NCBI RefSeq assembly: GCF_000003195.3
Contig: NC_012873.2
Span: 21,974,347-22,038,346, forward strand
DNA: 64,000 nt
Direction: 5' to 3'
Origin: Sorghum bicolor
Taxonomy: Eukaryota > Streptophyta > Magnoliopsida > Poales > Poaceae
Shown here: one piece after another, positions 22,939-35,133 of the stretch
Layout: the number at the start of each line of letters is the position of its first letter
How positions within the stretch are numbered: position 1 is the first letter of the stretch
Position numbers and translations under genes: made by a program
Notes under the pieces: generated by a model
The model's database searches: none
The model's input: only the letters and a program-made list of their open reading frames with translations
Told to the model about the DNA's origin: nothing

Positions 22939-23682
22939 TCAATGAGATCTGCAATATTTATTATAGACATATGCATCGACAACCGCCCTTTTAAAGTTTT
23001 TATAAATAGAATGGAAGAGGGGGTTGGAGATCTCAAATGTGGTGATGTTGGAGAGACCAATAGATTGGGAAGATGTTGCATATGAGCATGGAGTAAACGA
23101 AGTGGCTATGAAATAAATTCCATGCTCGTTAATGTTATTCTCGCCTCCAATCTGAATGTTCGGAGTTTCTCCGGGATTGGTCTTACCTACATCCTCTTCT
23201 GTAGTTGGATGAATCTCATCTTCAAAAGGAGTCAAGAACTCACAATTTGAAATTGAGCCAAAGTCATAATCCATTAAGGCTTCTTCCTTATCTATCCATT
23301 CTACACATTCTAGCCATTTAGAACTTGTGATCAGGAAAGGGGAGGTGTTAGAATTTTCTATATGGCTTAGCTCTCCTTCTATGACATTACTTGACATGTC
23401 ATCCTCATGGTCTTTATGACTCCTATGGTTTGATCGTCTTGATGGATTGTTAGGATCATCATGAGACTTAAAAGGAGAGGGATAAGAGGGGTCTCTAAGG
23501 TCAAGGATGGATTTAGAATTTGTGAGCATTGAAGGGGAGCAGATAGAGTATTCTATATGGTTTAGCTCTCCTTCACTTGATATGTCATCCTCGACTTCTT
23601 CATAATAGGAACTAGGACATTCTCTAAGAGAACCATCATTGCAAGGATTTGAATTGTCTATGCTTGAAACTCTCTTATGCAA
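22939..23682 (-). CDS. Y2 ORF of unknown function (C-terminal part)
   Basis: A 247-codon - strand frame in the position after the leader where gag would be expected. I do not recognise the protein. It is acidic and Ser/Asn-rich, with no zinc knuckle and no capsid-like words; 'DFGSISNCEFLTPFEDEIHP' and the end 'FKRAVVDAYVYNKYCRSH' are shared nearly unchanged with P (44166-45452). Y2 keeps the frame open where P has a stop, but lacks about nine codons there. Upstream, to 23880, the homologous reading continues with shifts ('EKE' and 'FLDKKKKF'-like) until T3 interrupts it. The first ATG here is internal to the ancestral ORF, so the listed start is only where the present frame opens. Probably a broken element protein. 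Confidence 0.5.
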   Translation of the reverse strand: MHKRVSSIDNSNPCNDGSLRECPSSYYEEVEDDISSEGELNHIEYSICSPSMLTNSKSILDLRDPSYPSPFKSHDDPNNPSRRSNHRSHKDHEDDMSSNVIEGELSHIENSNTSPFLITSSKWLECVEWIDKEEALMDYDFGSISNCEFLTPFEDEIHPTTEEDVGKTNPGETPNIQIGGENNINEHGIYFIATSFTPCSYATSSQSIGLSNITTFEISNPLFHSIYKNFKRAVVDAYVYNKYCRSH

Positions 23683-23880
23683 CCAGAAGTCTAAACCATC
23701 AGTATCTGAAAGATTTAAGGTCGGAATTCCTTCCTCCCTTGGAGAATTTTGGGGTAATGATGGTTAGGATCGATAGCTAAAGTTTGGGATTGAAGTGGTT
23801 GTGATCAGGCTATCGAAACTTCTTCTTCTTGTCTAGGAACTAGTTCTTTCTCTTTCTCAAGGATATAAATGCTAGGAAAC
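23683..23880 (-). pseudogene. Y2 ORF, degraded upstream part cut by T3
   Basis: DNA alignable with P at about 44500-44720, coding there for 'RKILEIEKESSPRRGKEVSV'. Here it carries stops and shifts. The reading stops at 23880 where T3 was inserted; flank 'gaaac' is the candidate target duplication. Confidence 0.55.
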
Positions 23881-26863
23881 TGTAGCACCCCAGTGTTATG
23901 GTTGCATTAATCATGTGCATAGCATGAGCATCATCATCTACTCAAAGCATATCATGATCATCATCTATCTTGAGCCATGTCATCCTATGCAAATATGTGA
24001 ATTAAATTGCTTAAGTAGGCTTCCTATGCTTATGTTTGAGTGAACCATGCTTGTGTTTGTGCTCTACACCTTGGTAATTAGTTTATCTATGCTTAACTTA
24101 ACCTTGGGAACAATGTTCATGTTGATCACTTCTCCAAAATATGCCCTTAAGTCATACTTGTGTAAATAGGCCCTAGAAACCTCTTTTCCTTAGGCTTTTA
24201 AAAAGTGTTTCATAAAATGTTTGAATGTCAAAACTATCTGCAGCAAAGTTGTAGCAAATTTTAGAAGGAACAAAAGTTGTTTTATGGCCATCTCATGAAA
24301 ATGATCACAAATAGCTCAAAAGTGACCCACAAGGCAAATTTGGGGCTGTTTCCAACACTTAGAAAATTTTCTAAGTCCTGGAACGAAACCAGTTTGCTTG
24401 ATCGAATTTGAAAACTCTATACCTCTCAATCGAGGCCGATCTGGCTTTTGCTCTAGTTGACAATGTTGTAGAACTCAGTTGGAACTCCAACTTTGTCAAC
24501 TCAACCATCTCCTAACTCGCTCTGGTCTGGGAGCTAATCGTCGACGAAGTTGCTCTGTCAGTCGGTGATCACGAGGTTCGATTCAAAGCTGAGCTCGCCG
24601 GCGTGGATGTCCCGATCGACACCTGTCCGCCAGATGGTGCCCGTACGCCGGCGATGGCCCCGCTCGTCAGCTCCCAGCGCGCGCATGACGTCCACGGCGA
24701 TGCCCCGGACGCAGTGGACGCGTCCACTCTCGCCATCCTCGCCCTCTCTCGCCAGAAGAGCGCCCACAGCGAGCTCACCGTCGCGAGCTCACTCCGGCGA
24801 GCTCACTCCGGCGAGCTCGTGCGCGTTCCCTGCTGCGCCATTGCCCACCAAACTCCACCCACAGCTCCGCCGTGAGCCGCTCATCATTTCCCACCCTCTA
24901 ACTCGCCGCGAAATCCACCGGTGAGCCGCCATTTCCTTCTTCCCCCAACTCGGGTCGTCGTGACCATCTTTTCCGGCGAACTCAATGTCGAGCCCTGTGA
25001 AGCCTCTCGTCTTCTCTGGTTAGGTCCTAGAGGTTTCTTAGGTTCCTAGCTTGCGTTTGCGCCACTTGGTGGACGCTCTACCGAACTCTCCGTCGCCGGA
25101 CACGATGCACAGCGCCGCCGTGTTTCCGCCGGAGATGGGCGCTCTCGTGGCCTGCGTGTTCCACGAGGTTTCAAGCCAAGCCGCGTACCTAGGAAGCTTC
25201 GCCGTAGTTCGCTGGTGCTATAGAAGGTCTTAGGTCACGCTCTACCGGCCTGAGGACTCCGGCGTAACGCCGAGCACCTCCGCCGAGCCGCCATGGCCGA
25301 CGGCGAGCCCCTTCCGGTGGCTCCGCCGTGGGGAAAAAGGGGGTCAATCGAGTCGCTAGAGTCTGGGGATCACGTTGGTGCCCTTGGTTTGGCCGGAGAC
25401 CTCGCCGTCGCGGAGAAATCGCCGGCGAGAGTCGCCTCGGCCGTGAGGAAGACGAACCTGACAGCCGGGGTCCACTGTCAGTGTCACTTCCTTTCCCTCC
25501 TTTTCTTTTATTCAAATCTGGATTTTTGGCTTTCTTGCAAAAATCATATCTCCTGTTTCTGAGATCCAAAAATTGTGAAACAAATTTTGTGGTATTCCTT
25601 GAGATAGCTAGTTTTTAATAAAATATAAAATGAACCATGTTTTCTGGTAAAATAATTATTCAGGATTTAATCTTGTTATTCTTGGATAAATTCATATCTC
25701 TTGTTATACTGCTTAGTTTGCTATGAAAAATTTTTGGTGGTCTCTGTATGGTAATAGAGTACTTTGATAAATATTTCAAGATTTTTGGAATACTGCAGCT
25801 TTGTTATGTAGTTTATGTTTGAGATTTGGCTTGTTTCCTTGAGTAAATCATATAAAATAATTGGTGCTTATGCTGGTGTTCTACTTTGGTGATGAACTTT
25901 CTTATGGCATTCATATTATGTAAATAATCTGAAATCTGCTGTTTGACACAATATAAGTCATGTTTCCTAATTTATGAAATAAACCCCTTGTTGCATGTTA
26001 AATGCATATCTTTATTTTGAGATGTGCAATTGCTCTAAAATTTTTATGGTGATGCTTTGATGTTATCTTTGTGCCTCTGTAATTTTTATAGATTTTTCTG
26101 AGCAATTTTGTTAGTATCTTGTAATTATACTCCTCTCTAGAATTAAATTAATAAATGCTTTGTTACTAAACTTTTGGAGGTTATCATGTGGTGTTCTGGT
26201 AACCTTATGACATGTTTGTACTTATAAGGCTTATGGTTGTTACTGTTTGTACTTTGGTCATGTCATCAAATAATTAATTTTAGGGTTAAAAGCTGTTCTG
26301 GACAGCAAGGGAGTAATTTAACTTTTGCTTAATGATAACATGGTTTGCTGGGAAACTTGTCTAAATCTAAGTTGTTACAAACTTATTGATCTAACTGTGG
26401 TTTAATTTTGGAGTCATTTGGCCTAGTAGTTTGAAAGTTATAGCTGTTCCAAGTTGGGTTCCAGAAATAGGTGCTCTCTGTTTTTCTGGAACAGAACCTG
26501 GAACTTTGTTAAAATGACCTGTTTAATGTATGAATCTTGCTGTAAGGTTTAAAGATGATTTGTAGACAATTTCATAAGCTTTCCAGAATGTCCACACTTA
26601 GATTTGTTGGATCTTGTGGTAATAATTATGATCTGTTTACTGAGCTACTCCCGTTCTATGTTGATTGCTGTTATAGGCTATCATGTTAGGCTTGGGCTAA
26701 GTTAACTTATTAACTTGTGTGAACTTGTTATGACTTTTGCTCCATAATTGAGTGTCCAGTGAGTCGCTTTTGTATCAAGCATTCATTCTCTTGTATGCAC
26801 ATCTTCTTATTCCTCGAGCATGCAATAGGTGCATCGGACGCGACAGCCTCCTACGAGCTGTAA

Positions 26864-27148
26864 GTGAATCCCGAAGGCCAGGAGGGCAACCCGGAAGTGG
26901 AGGTCCAACAAGTCGGACTCGAGGAACCCGAAGAAGAGGTTGAGTGCCCAAGCCACGAGCCAGCCTCGTTCGTGAAAGGCAAGCCCCGGAGCATTCTAAG
27001 CCTCCTTTTACTTTCGAAAGTTTACTTAATATGTTATACCTATTGCTGCATTAAGTACAGGAGTTGTGATGAAACCTTTGCTGCATTTTACTCCATCCTT
27101 GTCCAGATAACTCACCACCCCCTTGGTTATAGAGTTAGGATCGAGTAG
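26864..27148 (+). other. conserved acidic mini-ORF in T3 5' LTR
   Basis: Frame with 'NPEGQEGNPEVEVQQVGLEE', then PEEEVECPSHEPAS and 'GKPRSILSLLLLSK'. Directly before it, 26861-26863 is TAA where the 3' LTR has CAA, a C-to-T change that cuts the frame. It aligns with the X1, X2 and T2 mini-ORFs on E-C-P-x-H-x-P and G-x-P-x-S-I-L-S-L. Confidence 0.4.
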
Positions 27149-27983
27149 CAGCTTAGCCATGCTTAATCGGTAGAAGTCAGGTGATTTCCTGTCACCTACG
27201 CGATATAGGGTTGTGTCGGGTCACGATGGTCTATATACGCTATCGTGGATGGAACCTGATTAATTTGACTTAAGCCGGGCGGAGTCCGTCTGTGGCAGTT
27301 AAGGACCGATCGTTGTACGTCCTCTTGTCATGTTGAACGCATGCCTGACACTTAGTTGGCTGGATAACTCGTTCCGACCGCGAAGCCGAGTAGTATGACT
27401 CAGGCCGGAAGACCGGCAAGTATAAAGTGCGCACTACCGGAGGAAGTGCGGTGTGTGGGGGACCATTGGCGTAAGCCCAAAGGCAGGTGAGTTAAAATTC
27501 CTGACCTCCCTGGCAGAATGGTAGCCATGGGAGTGCGGCGCTGATGGGAGCCGCGATTCCTGAGTCGTACCAAAGGTGACCCGTTGGCTCTCCGACGGGG
27601 GATGCTTGGGTGAGTGCTAGGAATAACCCTCCAGCTGGATAGGAATTCGATTCGAATCGCCGTCTCTCCCGGTTAGTGAGAACTTGACAGAGCAGCGGAA
27701 AACGTAGCATTCACTAATGAACTTGGTTCATGATAATGATGATAGCAAGGAAGAACATAAGATGAACTTGATATGGTTATTATTGCTTGTATTAATAAAG
27801 TGAAGTGCTGTAGTACAGGTGCTGATTTAGTGATAGGCTGATATTAAATAAACATGAATGCTTCCTCAACAAGTTAATTTTAATGCAAGCTTTTGGCAAT
27901 TGTTGAGTCAACCAGCTCCACTTAATATTTAGCCTTGCATGATCCTTGGCGTCTTTTATGTTTTACTAGATGGGTAAGTCTAG

Positions 27984-28005
27984 CTGAGTACAATCTCGTA
28001 CTCAG
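27984..28005 (+). other. conserved LTR hairpin (T3 5' LTR)
   Basis: CTGAGTAC, loop aatctc, GTACTCAG. The stem is unchanged and the loop differs by one base from X1. Confidence 0.6.
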
Positions 28006-28463
28006 GGTTTATTCCCACCTGTTGCAAATGACATCTTTTATGACGGCTTCTGCAAGACCTGTCTCCATCCCGCTGGGGATGAGGACTAACCACTGGGCAC
28101 GGTTCTCTAACAACCTCGTATCTGATGCTTTTGGAAATATGATGTAGGCTCTGGCAGTAACTCGAACTTATGAACTGAACTTTGGAAAATGTGTGTGTAA
28201 CTATTTTGCTTCCGCTACTTTAAACAAGTGTTGTAATAACTTAATACTCTGATGTGGTGCCGCTTCGACGGCAATGAATGACTATGTAACATTCGCTGTG
28301 TTTATGTTGAACTATTACGATCTTGGTTTGTTGCGAGTTGGTTTGAAGTCCTTCGTGATTTCAATTGACTACCGTGATTATATGGGCTCAAGTTTGGAAA
28401 CTTGATTGCTTGTCGATCGTTTCTACACTTGAACTCTTATAATTTGGTCGGTTCTGTGACAGC

Positions 28464-28475
28464 TGGCATCGGAGC
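28464..28475 (+). other. T3 primer binding site
   Basis: 'tggcatcggagc' two bases after the LTR. It matches the complement of initiator tRNA-Met (TGGTATCAGAGC) at ten of twelve bases; both differences are T/C or A/G. Confidence 0.75.
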
Positions 28476-29277
28476 AAGTTCAGCATTATAAATGCAGTGT
28501 TTGTGTATTTAAAAACAAAAGAGTTTAAATAAAATGGTGTAAATCAATAATTAAGTTATGCCAGTGGTCGAATCCTCCTCGCCCACATAAGGACTATAGG
28601 TGGCTATTTAAGTACTGACTTGGGGGGTTTTATTTATGCATCTCCGGCAGTACTCAGGTATGGATGTGTGATGACCGCACTATGCTACCTTGTGGTCTAA
28701 TGGTGGAGGTAGCCTTCATATGTGAATTAGCCACATATGTCGCTAGATTTAAATTATGCAACGTCGCACCTACGCTCTGGTAAGTGTGAGCTGTGAGAGC
28801 ATGATCGTCCAAACGGCGGTCTAGGGGAGTGTTCGCGGTGGTTTTCTGGAGGGGTTACATGTTAAAACCATGGAACCACGAAAGAAATTTAATTGGGGAG
28901 CATTTAATTTCTCGCGTAGCTGTGGTGTCATTCTTTGTACATGTTGGGCATGTCCAAGCAATGTGCACTTAGTTTACTGCTTTCTTGAGTGATATATTGG
29001 GAACTGTTGGGCTGGAATGAAGTTTTCTGCAGGTACTCTAACAGCGCACGTGTAAATCGATAGTTATCGTATCGAGAGACGAATGTATGCCACTGTATAT
29101 CCGTTAGAATGTTAATTTTCTAAGTTTGTGAGGACGTACGGTTCGTGCATGCATCATGTCGCATTCATACATACATTCTGTCTACTCCTTCCCTTACAAT
29201 GTCGTACCTTTTTAATTAAATAATTGTTGCTTAAACTAATCCTCTTTTACCCATGGTATTCCTATTCCTTTCCACAG
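28476..29277 (+). other. T3 leader
   Basis: Untranslated leader between the primer site and the first ORF. No gene seen. A pyrimidine-rich stretch ending 'tttccacag' directly before the ATG at 29278 could be a 3' splice site. Confidence 0.5.
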
Positions 29278-30366
29278 ATGGACGCACCCGCTTCACCCCG
29301 TCCCAGTGACACTTTCTTACGCGAGTTTGGCACTCCTACCCTACTTTGGAGAGTGTTACAGACTGTCGGGTATACTGAGCCACCTCAGTATTCCTTGTGG
29401 GAGTTGGAGAGCACAGGAGGGATACAGTGGTTTGCTGTGCAGGTAGTTGTCCCTCCACATGGGGACAAGCCTGCATGGACAGGCTGGACTTGTAGCTCAG
29501 ATGGGCAGACTCCTTGGGAGGCAGCTCAGGTTGCAGCCCAGACTATCCTTCTCGATATCTGACAGAGGTGTGGTGATGAGCTGACGGGAGGACCAGCGGC
29601 CTCCATTCCCCGTGCTGACCCAGCAGCAGCGGAGTGGAAACAGGCTGATGGTTGTGCTTTGGTTCGAGGCAGGGGAGAGAGAGAGAGCTGAGAGTTCTAG
29701 TCCTGCTATGAGTGCTATGATGGCTGTGCTCAAGCTGATCAGTCAGCGAGAGAACACCTATGCATAGGTGATGGTGGCTATTCGTCGAGCTCAGGAGATG
29801 CAACAGAAGGCTGAAAAGCGTGCTCGCAAGTTTCGCAAGCAAGCTAGACTCCTAGAGCAAGCTCAGAAGGACCGCAATGACTGGGAAGGCATTGCGGAGT
29901 ACCGTAGGCAGCAGTGGGTGAAGGCCATTAGAGAAAGAGATCATAAGCAGGATCAGATGAGTCAGTTAGTAGAGAGAGGGAGACCATACAGGAGCGCTTG
30001 GTGCAGATCACTCGTGAGAGGGACACTGCACTCCGCGTGTCGGAGAACAGGCGCCGGGCATGGGAGATGCACCGAGTTCAGTCGCTTGAGCGGGAGAACT
30101 ATTTACAAGATCAGATTGAGGCTGGTCTTGTGGAGATTCACCGTCTCAACAACTTGCTACACCCTATTCCTCGCCCTATACCCGTGTATCCAGAGGTGGG
30201 ACCTCAGGTGATTGTGGCCGATGATGATGGTATGGAGGTCGATGGACCAGCAGCGGCTGCACCACCTTTGCACGAGGACGTGGAGGACGAGGAGCTTGAG
30301 CCGGTTAGCGACGAGGATGGAGAGGCGATCTTCGACGCTGACTCGGACGACGAGCCTGGAGTGTAG
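29278..30366 (+). pseudogene. T3 extra ORF upstream of gag (dsRBD-like plus coiled coil)
   Basis: An extra gene between leader and gag, in gag orientation; also in T2 (58711-59636). The N-terminus (about residues 12-95) reads 'EFGTPTLLWRVLQTVGYTEP', then P-x-Y...E...G...W-F-A-V-Q-V-V-V-P, and ends 'TPWEAAQVAAQTILLDI'. That order (helix, P-x-Y-x4-E, three strands, Ala-rich helix) resembles a double-stranded-RNA-binding domain, without its usual Lys pair. A basic, Gln/Arg-rich probable coiled coil follows ('KAEKRARKFRKQARLLEQAQ') and then a very acidic tail ending 'DADSDDEPGV'. Breaks: TGA at 29560-29562 (T2 has Cys), a frame change near the GA run at 29670-29690, TAG at 29765-29767, and a compensating change near 29965. 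It was probably an RNA-handling accessory protein; this is inference. Confidence 0.6.
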
Positions 30367-30727
30367 GGAGTAGTGGGTAGTGTTGTGTGAGAATCTTTTG
30401 TAGTATGTCAGTCAGCCGTGGTCCTTTTGTAACCATGTTGTAATCTGGAACTTTGACCTTGACTCATGGCATGTACTGTAATGGTGTGATAACTTTGTGG
30501 CCCCAATGTGTAATCTTGACACGTTCGTTATGTTATGACGATGTTTTCCGTTGTGGTGCATTTTGCGGATATCTCTGTCATGTGTTGGATTCGTGATGTT
30601 GTTTTGTGGAATTAAATTATTGTGCCTTTTCTGTAAAGCTATTCTCTCGAATACTTTCAGGCATATATATAAGTTCTTCTGCGGCAAATCTTGTCATCAT
30701 CAATGCTCACTGACTATGTCTTTACAG
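30367..30727 (+). other. T3 spacer between extra ORF and gag
   Basis: Non-coding. It ends in a pyrimidine-rich stretch and 'tttacag' immediately before the gag ATG, so gag may be reached by splicing. Similar sequence precedes gag in T1. Confidence 0.45.
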
Positions 30728-33700
30728 ATGTCTTGTGGCACCCGAGGAGCGGAACAGCGTGCAAACATGAATCCACCCCCTCCTCCTCCACCAGCAAATC
30801 CAGCTGAGCTGATGCAAATGATGGTGGAAAATCAGAGGATGCTCACTGGGACCATCAATCGGATGGCAAATCAGGGTGGCCGTAATGCACATGAAGGGCC
30901 AGCTCCTAACCAGTACCGTAGCTTCAAGGACTTCATGGATACTAAGCCCACATCTTTCAGAGAGGCTGAAGAACCTCTTCAAGCTGAGGAATGTCTGAAC
31001 ACGGTGGAACAAAAGTTCCGCTTGCTTCGGCTGACCGAGGGTCTGAAGGCGGAGTATGCAGCTCATCAACTGCAAGGCCCAGCAGGCTTCTGGTGGAATC
31101 AGTATCGGGAGGCTCTTCCAGCCGACACTGTGCTTGACTGGAATCTTTTCCGTGAGCCTTTCAAGGGGCATTTCATTCCCCCTGGTGTCATGGAGATGAA
31201 GCACACCGAGTTTATGCAGTTGACTCAAGGCAACAAAACTATGAAGGAGTATTTGCATGCTTTCAATCATTTGTCTAGATATGCTCCTGAGTTTGTGAAT
31301 ACTGAGGCGAAGAAGATTGCTAGTTTCAAGTGGGGTTTGGGCCCCAAGTTGCTGAAGACTATGGGCCGCACTAAGTGTGCAACTTTCAATGAGTTTGTCA
31401 GTGATGCTCTCACTCAAGAGAACTATAACACTGTGTACACTGCAACCAAGACTCGCAAGAGGGCTTTTGAGGCCGGGGCAGGGTCATCTCAGTCCAAGGC
31501 TCCAGTGGCAGCTAAGCCACCATTCCGCGCTCCAACGCCGAACCAGCGATACCGCCCTCCAGTGAAGAAGAATCAGGCGAAGACGGGTTTCCGCAAGGGG
31601 TACTCTATTGCTCTTCCTAGGGGCAACACGGGTCCCAGCTATGCCAAGACTCCACCTGCCAACCGTCCGTGCTGGAACTGCAATCAGACTGGGCATTGGC
31701 AGAACAACTATCCTTACCCGCCAAAGAAGGGCAACCAGGGGAACGTCCGCCAGGGGCGTGTTCACTACACAACCGTGGAGGCAATCCCTGCTGGTGAGGT
31801 AGTCACGGCTGGTAAGTTTCTGGTTAACCAACGAGATGCACTTGTGCTTTTTGATTCTGGAGCATCGCATTCTTTTGTGAGTTCTGAATTTGTGTCTAAG
31901 CATAATATCAAGGCAATTACACTTGATAAGGGCAGTTATTGTATTAGTGCTGCGGGAAATGATATTTCCACCAATCAAGTGGTTTTGGGGGCAACTCTGG
32001 AAATAGGAGGCCGTCAGTTTCTTGCTGATTTGGTTGTTCTACCCGGTGTGGGCATAGATGTAATACTGGGGATGAAATGGATGAGTGGCAACGCAGTTCT
32101 TATCGACACCACCACTCGTGTAGTGATGTTGAAAGACCCGAATACCAAGGAGGCATTTCTAGTGCAACTCCCCCGTGATATTCAAATCCGTAGCACTATG
32201 AATGCAGTTACATCTAAGGCTATTCAGGACATTCCGATGGTGTGTGAGTTCCCGGATGTATTTCTTGATGATTTACCCGGGCTTCCTCCAGATCGGGATG
32301 TGGAGTTCAAAATTGAATTGATTCCAGGTACCGCTCCTATCTCTCGAAGACCTTATAGAATGCCACCCAACGAATTAGCTGAGCTTAAGACCCAACTAAA
32401 TGAGTTGTTGAAGAAGGGTCTTATCCGTCCTAGTTCGTCTCCTTGGGGTTGTCCCGCTATCTTTGTGAAGAAGAAGGATCAATCTTTGCGCATGTGTGTG
32501 GACTATCGTCCCTTAAATGCGGTAACCATCAAGAACAAATACCCTCTACCTCGCATTGATATCTTGTTTGATCAGTTGTCTAAAGCTAAGGTATTCTCCA
32601 AAATTGATTTGCGATCTGGGTACCATCAGATCAAGGTCCGTCCCGAAGATGTGCCTAAGACAGCTTTCTCGACGAGGTATGGGTTGTATGAGTATCTCGT
32701 CATGTCCTTCGGTCTTACAAATGCACCTGCTCACTTCATGTATCTCATGAATTCGGTGTTCATGCCCGAGTTGGACAAGTTTGTGGTGGTCTTCATTGAT
32801 GATATCTTGATATACTCCTGCAATGAAGAGGAGCATGCAGAGCATCTGCGTATAGTGTTATCACGTTTGCGCGAACATCAGCTTTATGCCAAGTTTAGCA
32901 AATGCGAGTTTTGGCTGAAGAAAGTACCTTTCTTGGGCCATGTCTTATCTGAAGAAGGCATATTGGTGGACCCAGCCAAGGTGCAAGAAGTGCTGGACTG
33001 GAAAGTTCCAACTTCGGTACACGAGGTTCGGAGTTTTCTTGGTCTGGCTGGATATTATCGTCGATTCATTCCCGAATTCTCAAAAATATCCAAGCCTATG
33101 ACTCGGCTGCTTTAGAAAGATGAGAAGTTTGTGTGGACGCCTGAGTGTGAAGAGGCATTCCACAAGTTGAGGACATTGCTGACATCAGCTCCTATTCTAG
33201 CTCAGCCCGATATTGAAAAGCCCTTCAATGTCTTTTGTGACGCGTCAGGCATCGGTTTAGGCTGTGTGTTGATGCAAGAAGGTCGCGTTATCGCGTATGC
33301 CTCACGCCAACTTTGAAAGCATGAGGTCAATTACCCTACTCATGACTTAGAATTGGCGGCAGTTGTTCATGCTTTGAAGATCTAGAGGCATTATTTGCTG
33401 GGTAATCTGTGTAATATCTACACTGATCATAAGAGCCTCAAGTATATCTTCACTCAACTTGAACTGAACATGCGGCAGCGAAGGTGGCTTGAGGTGATTA
33501 AAGATTATAAACTACAAGTGCACTATCATCCGGGCAAGGCAAACGTGGTTGCGGATGCCTTGAGTCGGAAAGCACATTGTCACTCTATCCAGGTGGAAGA
33601 TCCGTTATTGTCACATCTTATGCATCCACTTGTGCTCCACCAGATTTCTCTGGAGAGTACTCTTCGCAATCGAGTCATCGAATTGCAGCACACAGATGTA

Positions 33701-35092
33701 GGCATCCACCACATAAAGAGGAAAATGAAAGAAGAAGAAGCCAAGCATTTCCGAGTCGATGAGAATGGAATTCTTTGGTTCAAAGATCGACTAGTGGTCC
33801 CAAAAGACCGCGAGCTGCGAAATTAGATCTTGTCTGAAGCTCATTCATCCAAATTGTCTATCCATCTTGGTAGTAGCAAGATGTATCAGGATCTGAAACC
33901 TTTGTTTTGGTGGATAAAGATGAAAAAGGAGATCGTTGCTTTTGTCGCTCGTTGTGACAATTGTTGTCGTGTGAAGGCTGTTCACATGAAAGCTGGTTTG
34001 CTTCAACCCTTGTCAATTCCTGGTTGGAAATGGGAAGAAGTCAGCATGGATTTCATCAGTGGACTCCCAACTTCTGTTAAGGGTTACGACTCCATCTGGG
34101 TGATTGTAGATCGTTTGACCAAGGTTGCTCGATTTATTCCAATTCGAACTGACTACCGTCCACATCAATATGCAGAGTTGTACTTCGAGCACATTGTTCG
34201 TCAGTATGGTGTACCTCGAACTATTGTATCAGATCGTGGACCACAGTTCACTGCTCGTTTTTGGGAATGTCTGCATGAGCAGATCGGTACTCATTTAGTC
34301 CATAGCTCTGTTTATCATCCCCAAACAGCAGGTTAAACTGAACGTGTTAACCAAATCCTAGAAGATATGTTGAGAGCATGTGCTCTCTCTTCAAAAGGTT
34401 CTTGGGTTAAGTGGTTGCCATTGGCTGAATTCTCCTACAACAATAGTTATCAGGAGAGTATCAAGATGGCTCCATTTGAAGCCCTGTACGGTCGAAAGTG
34501 TCGAACCCCGTTGAATTGGGTAGAAGCCGGAGAGCGAAGGTATTATGGCATTGATTTCGTGAACGAAGCAGAGCAGAAAGTCCGTACCATCCAGCAACAT
34601 TTGGAAGCTGCTCAAGCTCGTCAGAAAAGTTATGCCGACAAAAGAAGGAAACCGATTGAGTTTTCAGTTGGCGACCATGTGTATATCAAGGTGTCTCCGA
34701 TGAAGGGTGTACAAAGGTTCGGAGTTAAGCGAAAGCTTGTGCCTCGTTATGTGGGACCTTATCAGATTCTCGAAAAGAAAGGGATTGTGGCGTACAAAGT
34801 TCAGCTCCCAGTTGCGCTTCGAGCTATTTTCCCTATCTTCCACGTATCACAGTTAAAGAAGTGCCTTCGTGTACCGGAGGAACGAGTGGAAGTTTGAGAT
34901 ATCAAGTTGAAGTCAGACTTGGTGTATGAAGAAAAACCCGTAGCAATTCTTGATCACAAGGAACGGGAGACTCGTAATCGAGTGGTTAAGTTCTACAAGG
35001 TGTTGTGGAGTAACCACGGGGAGGAAGATGCCACTTGGGAGACAGAGGAATATTTAAAAGAAGTTTACAAAACATTCTTCGAAAATCAGTAA
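30728..35092 (+). pseudogene. gag-pol: T3 gag-pol polyprotein (Tekay/Del chromovirus)
   Basis: A single frame of 1454 codons interrupted only by stops, with no frameshift. Start chosen at '[10 protein letters not shown]', aligned with T2, not at the earlier in-frame ATG 30551. Order: capsid ('FKDFMDTKP', '[16 protein letters not shown]'); zinc knuckle at residues 315-328 with its last Cys changed to Tyr; protease D-S-G at 376-378; RT with F-I-D-D at 689-692; RNase H ('[18 protein letters not shown]'); integrase H-H-C-C ('SIHLGSSKMYQ', '[11 protein letters not shown]') and core ('MDFISGLPTS', '[15 protein letters not shown]'); chromodomain near the end ('VVKFYKVLWSNHGEEDATWE'). Stops are at 33113, 33314, 33383, 33824, 34334 and 34895. 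Against T2, five of them are explained by one C-to-T or G-to-A change. Gag-protease-RT up to 33112 is still open. Confidence 0.92.
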
Positions 35093-35120
35093 GCTTTCAA
35101 ATCTCGGGACAAGATTTTTG

Positions 35121-35133
35121 TAAGGGGGGAGGG
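35121..35133 (+). other. T3 polypurine tract
   Basis: 'taaggggggaggg', then a C, then the 3' LTR. The same arrangement is seen in T1 and T2. Confidence 0.8.

Larger units (their letters stand above)
23881..28461 (+). repeat. T3 5' LTR (4.58 kb)
   Basis: Begins TGTAGCACCCC and ends TTCTGTGACA, followed two bases later by the primer site. Partner of 35135-39253. In the first 365 bases I count about eight differences between the two LTRs. The 5' copy keeps about 260 bp (near 25787-26045) missing from the 3' copy, and the final 210 bp that the 3' copy has lost. It has a GC-rich block (24540-25480), the mini-ORF, the conserved blocks at 27323-27387 and the hairpin at 27984-28005. ORFs in the GC block are not credible genes. 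Confidence 0.9.

Noticed and set aside
30551..30727. Upstream extension of T3 gag to the ATG at 30551
   Set aside because: The added residues are hydrophobic and Cys-rich, unlike any gag N-terminus, and lie in the spacer that is non-coding in T1 and T2. The ATG at 30728 fits the alignment.
30722..31417. 231-codon - strand ORF opposite T3 gag
   Set aside because: It is a shadow of the well supported gag frame; no domain, and no counterpart kept opposite T2 gag.
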